DNA of 64,000 nt from Fragilariopsis cylindrus CCMP1102 (Eukaryota > Bacillariophyta > Bacillariophyceae > Bacillariales > Bacillariaceae). The translations under genes were made by a program, and so were the position numbers. How positions within the stretch are numbered: position 1 is the first letter of the stretch; each line of letters begins with the position of its first letter. The stretch is taken from contig FMBT01000290.1 in the NCBI GenBank assembly GCA_900095095.1, forward strand, positions 124,001 to 188,000. Direction: 5' to 3'. A model generated the notes under the pieces. It saw only the letters and a list, made by a program, of their open reading frames with translations, was not told where the DNA came from and did no database searches. Below, piece by piece: positions 60,122-64,000 of this stretch.

Positions 60122-60826
60122 GGTCGAGGTTATTTGAAAAATCGGGTAAGATCGTTGGTGGTGGTTTAACAGAAAGTATTATGTAGAATTCACGTTAACG
60201 CGATGAAAACAAAGCTAATTTTTTCGCACGACCCTAATTAATCGTGTCGTACTAACATAGAATTGACCAATCAGAGGCCTAAGTTCAGTCGTCCACTGTT
60301 TTTTGTTCTTTCAGAAATTTGATTTTGTGAGACGTACGTAGATGGCATAAAAAATATCTTTTATTTTGCTTGGTGCTGTGTAACAATTTTTAATTTTTTG
60401 ATTGTGTGATGATGATGTTCTTTAAACTCGCATGAAAATTCTTGGGAAGCATGGACAGTAAGAGTACCTAGGATGACGTAGGCAATGGTACTGCACGCGC
60501 AGATTGCCACGCGGATGGTTCGTATGGGTCGAGATTTTGATACGCTGTGTGGGAGACGGTCAGACGTTTACCGTTATAAATTTGAAAAAAAATCCGTTAC
60601 ATTTATCAAAAAATAATAGCTATATTATAAGTTAGGTTTTCCGGTTACCACCACATACACAATTACAACGTTCTAATTATACACATCGTATCGTACTGCA
60701 ATACTCATTGACAACAATAACAATAACAATAACAATAACAATAACAACATCAACGACGGGTAACAGCGCTAATAATAGCAGCAGTACCGTAGCATAGAAT
60801 CAGAAGAAAAGAAGAAAAAAACGACA
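60122..60826. promoter_or_regulatory. Divergent promoter region of the deacetylase and kinesin genes
   Basis: 705 bases between two start codons. Contains an (aacaat)n microsatellite at about 60714-60747, probably in the kinesin 5' UTR, and an A-rich leader just before ATG 60827. No other gene is seen. Confidence 0.5.
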
Positions 60827-63800
60827 ATGACGTTGACTCCAACAAAAGAAAACGTACCCGAGGATGATGTAAGCAAAGAGGGTATCACGGGTAAGTACAC
60901 TACTAAAATCACACGATCGTTGCTTTCATCATAGAATGTATATGCACTCATTCATTTGTCATCGTACATCTCATTTTTCTTTGCCCGCTTCTCTCTTATA
61001 TTCGTCTACTTTTCGTTGCAGTTGCTATCCGTATGCGTCCATTAAACAATGCGGAAGGAAACAATGAAAGGACTTGGAAGGTTTTGCCGAAGTATGCATC
61101 CATTGCACAAACAACACGAGATGGAAAGCCTTTGAGTGAACGTATCACAGGTCGTACATTCTTTACGTTCGACAAGACTTTTGGGGAAGACACGAACAAC
61201 AAACAAGTGTACAACAGCGTTGCTAAAGGCATTGTGAACTCCGCCGTCGATGGATTGAATGGTACCATCTTTGCATATGGACAGACTTCTAGTGGGAAAA
61301 CGTACACGATGCAAGGGGCGGGTAACCTCGAACAGGGAATGGGCGGTGAAGGTGGTGTTGTTCATATGGCAGCCAATGATATTTTTAGTCAAATTGTACA
61401 AAAACAAGAACGTATATTTCTCGTACGGGTGAGCTTTTTAGAAATTTATAACGAAGAAGTTCGAGACTTATTAGGTGACCCCAATCAAACCTTGAAGATT
61501 AGAGAAGATCCTCGGCGAGGAGTATATGTTGAATCGAATGAAGAAGTCGTGACGGATTTTGATGGCTTGTTAAAGATTTTAGTTCGTGGTGATAAGAGTC
61601 GTACATTTGCTTCCACTGCAATGAACGAGCGATCCTCCCGTAGTCATACCATCCTACGAATTACAATTGAAAGTCGAGAAAAGGATGCCGATGAGGGTAT
61701 GGATATTGAAAATCGAGAACCATCTAGCGACGGGGCAGTTAGAATCTCGACACTCAATCTTGTTGATCTAGCTGGTTCCGAAAGTGTTCGTCATACCGGC
61801 GCCACCGGTGAGCGTCAGAAAGAGGGAGGACTAATCAATCAAAGGTATGTTAAAGATAAGATATAGAAACGAAGAATAAATTGATCCTGCCGCTACTTTG
61901 GGGATAGTATTCCATTGAATTGAATACACATAACTAAACCAATGTTTTTTCTCCTTTGTTATAGTCTTTTGACTTTATCACGTGTGATTGTGGCACTTGG
62001 GGCTCCCAATCAGACGCACATCAACTTTCGTGATTCAAAGCTGACTCGAATTTTGCAACCATCACTTTCGGGAAATGCTCGCATGGCTGTGATTTGCTGT
62101 GCGACTCCATCAGAACTATATCTTGAAGAAACTAGGTCCACTCTTCAATTCGCTTCACGTGCCAAACTTGTCAAAACGAATGCACAGGTTAATGAAGTCC
62201 TAGACGAAAGATCGATGATCCGGCGGTTACAAAAGCAGCTTGCTGAAGCGAAACGCAACCAAACAGGGCCTGGGCAGGAGCAAGTTCGGGATTTGGAGGC
62301 GCAAGTTGCAACAGCTGGAACGCAGGCAGTGAAGGCTAAGGAAAAACTTGATCGTTTGAAAGCGTCAATCCTTAATACGGGTTATATATTTGACCAGGAC
62401 GCTTTTTACGATGTTGATCCAGTTTCCAAAGGTATCTCCGAAGCATCGAAGAAACGGAGGAAATCTGATGGTCCTCTTCTCATCGGTCATCCATCTCCAT
62501 CAAAAGAGCTTAAATCAATAATAGATTCACCTAAGACTGCACCTCGAAAAAAACGAAGCAAAGTCTTGCAGCAACCGACGCTTGATACTAAACAAGAACT
62601 CAAACTTGTGCAAGAGGCATTAGCCACTCGGAATAATTTTGTTCATGATCTTAATCTGACTCTCAATAAATATTCGGATCAAATCAAGGAAAAGAATTCT
62701 GATGCTGAAAGAATGTTGGCTGATAATTTCGTCCTCAACGAAGAAAAACAGCAAGCGCACGCTGAGATGAACAGCTTGCAAGAAATGGTCGCGTCCTTAA
62801 AACAAACACTGGACTCGTCAATCAAGGAAAACGAGCTGGTATTAGTTGAAAAGGACTCAGTAGTAATGGCATCGTTTGAGAAGCTTCAACAAACATTGGG
62901 AGAACAGGACGATCTCAGGAAGCGGGTAGCAGAGGGGGAGGTTGTACGGGAAGAAAACGAAACTCTTACAACTCGACTTGCCGAGATCGAATTAGAAAGA
63001 GCAACCCTACAAGAGCGTATTTCTTCCCTTGAAGACAATTCGCAGAAAGAATTGGATGACTTCGCAGTATATACTGAGGATCTTCAATCGAAGATCACCC
63101 AGGCTACGGAAGACAATACTGAAGTAAGAAAGGAGAAAGAAGAAATCGCATTAGCACTTCAAGATGTGAATAACCGTCTAACAGATACTTCAGATAAGCT
63201 CCAACAGCAACTCGACATGGCCGAAGAAAGTGAATCACAACTTCTTGGGAAGGAAAAGGAATCCAAAGTCCTTGAGTTAAGGATTGTTGAGGCTACGGAA
63301 AGGAATACTGAAGTATGCAAGGAGAAAGAAGAAATCGAATTAGCTCTACAAGATGCGAATGACCGCCTGGCAGATACTTCAAATAAGCTCCAACAGCAAC
63401 TCGCCACGACCGAAGTAAATCAATCACAACTCCTTGGGAAGGAAGAACAATTCGAAATTCTAGAGTTGAGGATTGTTGAGGCTACGGAAAAGAATACCGA
63501 AGTATGCAAGGAGAAAGAAGAAATCACATTAGCTCTACAAGATGCGAATACACGACTAGTAGATACGTCAAATCAACTCGAATCAAAGCAGTCACAAATA
63601 CTTGAAAACGAGGAAGAAATCAGTGATCTTACTGAACGGCAAACGGTACTTGAATCTGAGAACAACGAGTTTCAGGGGGAAATCTCTCGTATGACCAAGG
63701 TGAAGGTGTCGATGGACGCCATGCTCTTGTTTTTACAAGAACAAGTCACGACCGTCAAAGTAGCGAAAAAGTCTACTGAAAAAGCAAATGGTACCTTGGA

Positions 63801-64000
63801 AGAAAAGCTTAGTGAAGTCGAAGAGGAGTTGAACAATCTCCGTGAAAATAATGCAGCAGTGGTTCTTGATAAAGAGTCTTCGATGCAATCGTTAGAAAGC
63901 CGCCTTGCTGAGACAGAGGCTCAACTTGAATGCGAGACAGCACTGAAGGAAGCGCTAGAGCAGAAAATTTCTGAGGTGCAACAAACCGTTGAAGATTGCG
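60827..64000 (+). CDS. Kinesin, N-terminal motor of CENP-E/kinesin-7 type (3' end outside the window)
   Basis: The exons are 60827-60890, 61022-61844 and 61965 to beyond 64000 (donors GTAAGT and GTATGT; acceptors GCAG and ATAG). The phases fit and no stop is met to the window end, so at least 974 residues are visible. The N-terminal motor (about 20-365) has VAIRMRPLN, the P-loop AYGQTSSGKTYTM, switch I MNERSSRSHT, switch II NLVDLAGSE, and INQSLLTLSRVI across the second junction. It hydrolyses ATP to move on microtubules. GQTSSGKT and the DGLLKIL and VYVESNEEVV parts resemble kinesin-7/CENP-E, a mitotic kinesin at kinetochores. After a neck (LVKTNAQVNEVLDERSMIRRLQKQL) and a Lys/Arg-rich patch with KKRRKS and RKKRSK comes a long coiled coil, with a 63-residue tandem repeat (see 63103). 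Subfamily assignment is tentative. Confidence 0.9.
63103..63585 (+). repeat. 189-bp (63-residue) tandem repeat in the kinesin coiled coil
   Basis: Copies start at 63103, 63292 and 63481 with exact 189-base spacing, the third partial. Each encodes ATE(D/R/K)NTEV followed by (R/C)KEKEEI-LALQDVN/ALQDAN and L-DTS-KLQQQL. Copies 2 and 3 are the most alike. 63 residues are nine heptads, so the repeat keeps the coiled-coil register. Confidence 0.88.

Overview
Organism. The window reads as nuclear DNA of a diatom (photosynthetic stramenopile). The evidence is: short introns with GTA/GTAAG donors and AG acceptors; AT-rich intergenic DNA; genes rich in Gln, Asn, Ser and Asp runs; plastid-type bipartite presequences (signal peptide followed by a Phe as in the 'ASAFAP' motif) on two proteins; a DUF6824 domain, which is abundant in diatoms; and two Ty1/copia retrotransposons with diatom-type (CoDi-like) gag and pol features. 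A pennate diatom seems likely, but the species cannot be told from the sequence.

Layout. 1-36 kb is ordinary euchromatin with dense single-copy genes: a truncated gene end; seryl-tRNA synthetase (-); a VIT/CCC1-like transporter (+); the NEDD8 E2 enzyme UBC12 (-, two exons); a low-complexity protein (+); a putative plastid RecB-like PD-(D/E)XK nuclease (-); a coiled-coil protein (+, three exons); a putative plastid FMN split-barrel/DUF2470 protein (-, two exons); a roughly 3 kb gene-poor gap; a giant Sec7 ARF-GEF (+); Rab geranylgeranyltransferase alpha (+); a CRAL-TRIO/DUF6824 fusion (-, three exons); tRNA-Gly(GCC) and tRNA-Asn(GTT) (both -); an MBOAT acyltransferase (+, two exons); and a secretory DnaJ/thioredoxin-like protein (-).

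37.4-53.6 kb is a nested retrotransposon pair. An outer copia element with 804-bp LTRs (TSD catat) is interrupted inside its gag-pol frame by an inner copia element with 313-bp LTRs (TSD accac). Within each pair the LTRs look identical, so both insertions are recent. The outer primer-binding site matches the anticodon arm of tRNA-Asn over 16/16 bases, which points to half-tRNA priming. The inner element has no obvious tRNA site. The 14 bases directly after its LTR are instead the exact reverse complement of a segment inside the LTR, which points to self-priming.

53.6-64 kb returns to genes: a circularly permuted tRNA-Arg(ACG) gene (-), with its 3' half placed before its 5' half; a membrane-anchored protein joining a VHL-beta-like and a PUB domain (+, two exons); an ankyrin-repeat histone deacetylase (-, three exons); and the 5' part of a kinesin with a CENP-E-like motor and long coiled coil (+, running off the end).

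How the genes work together. They are not an operon or pathway cluster. Recurrent themes are membrane traffic (Sec7 GEF, RabGGTase alpha, CRAL-TRIO), ubiquitin-like systems (UBC12, PUB/VHL) and plastid proteins. The most unusual items are the permuted tRNA and the two contrasting primer strategies in the nested copia elements.
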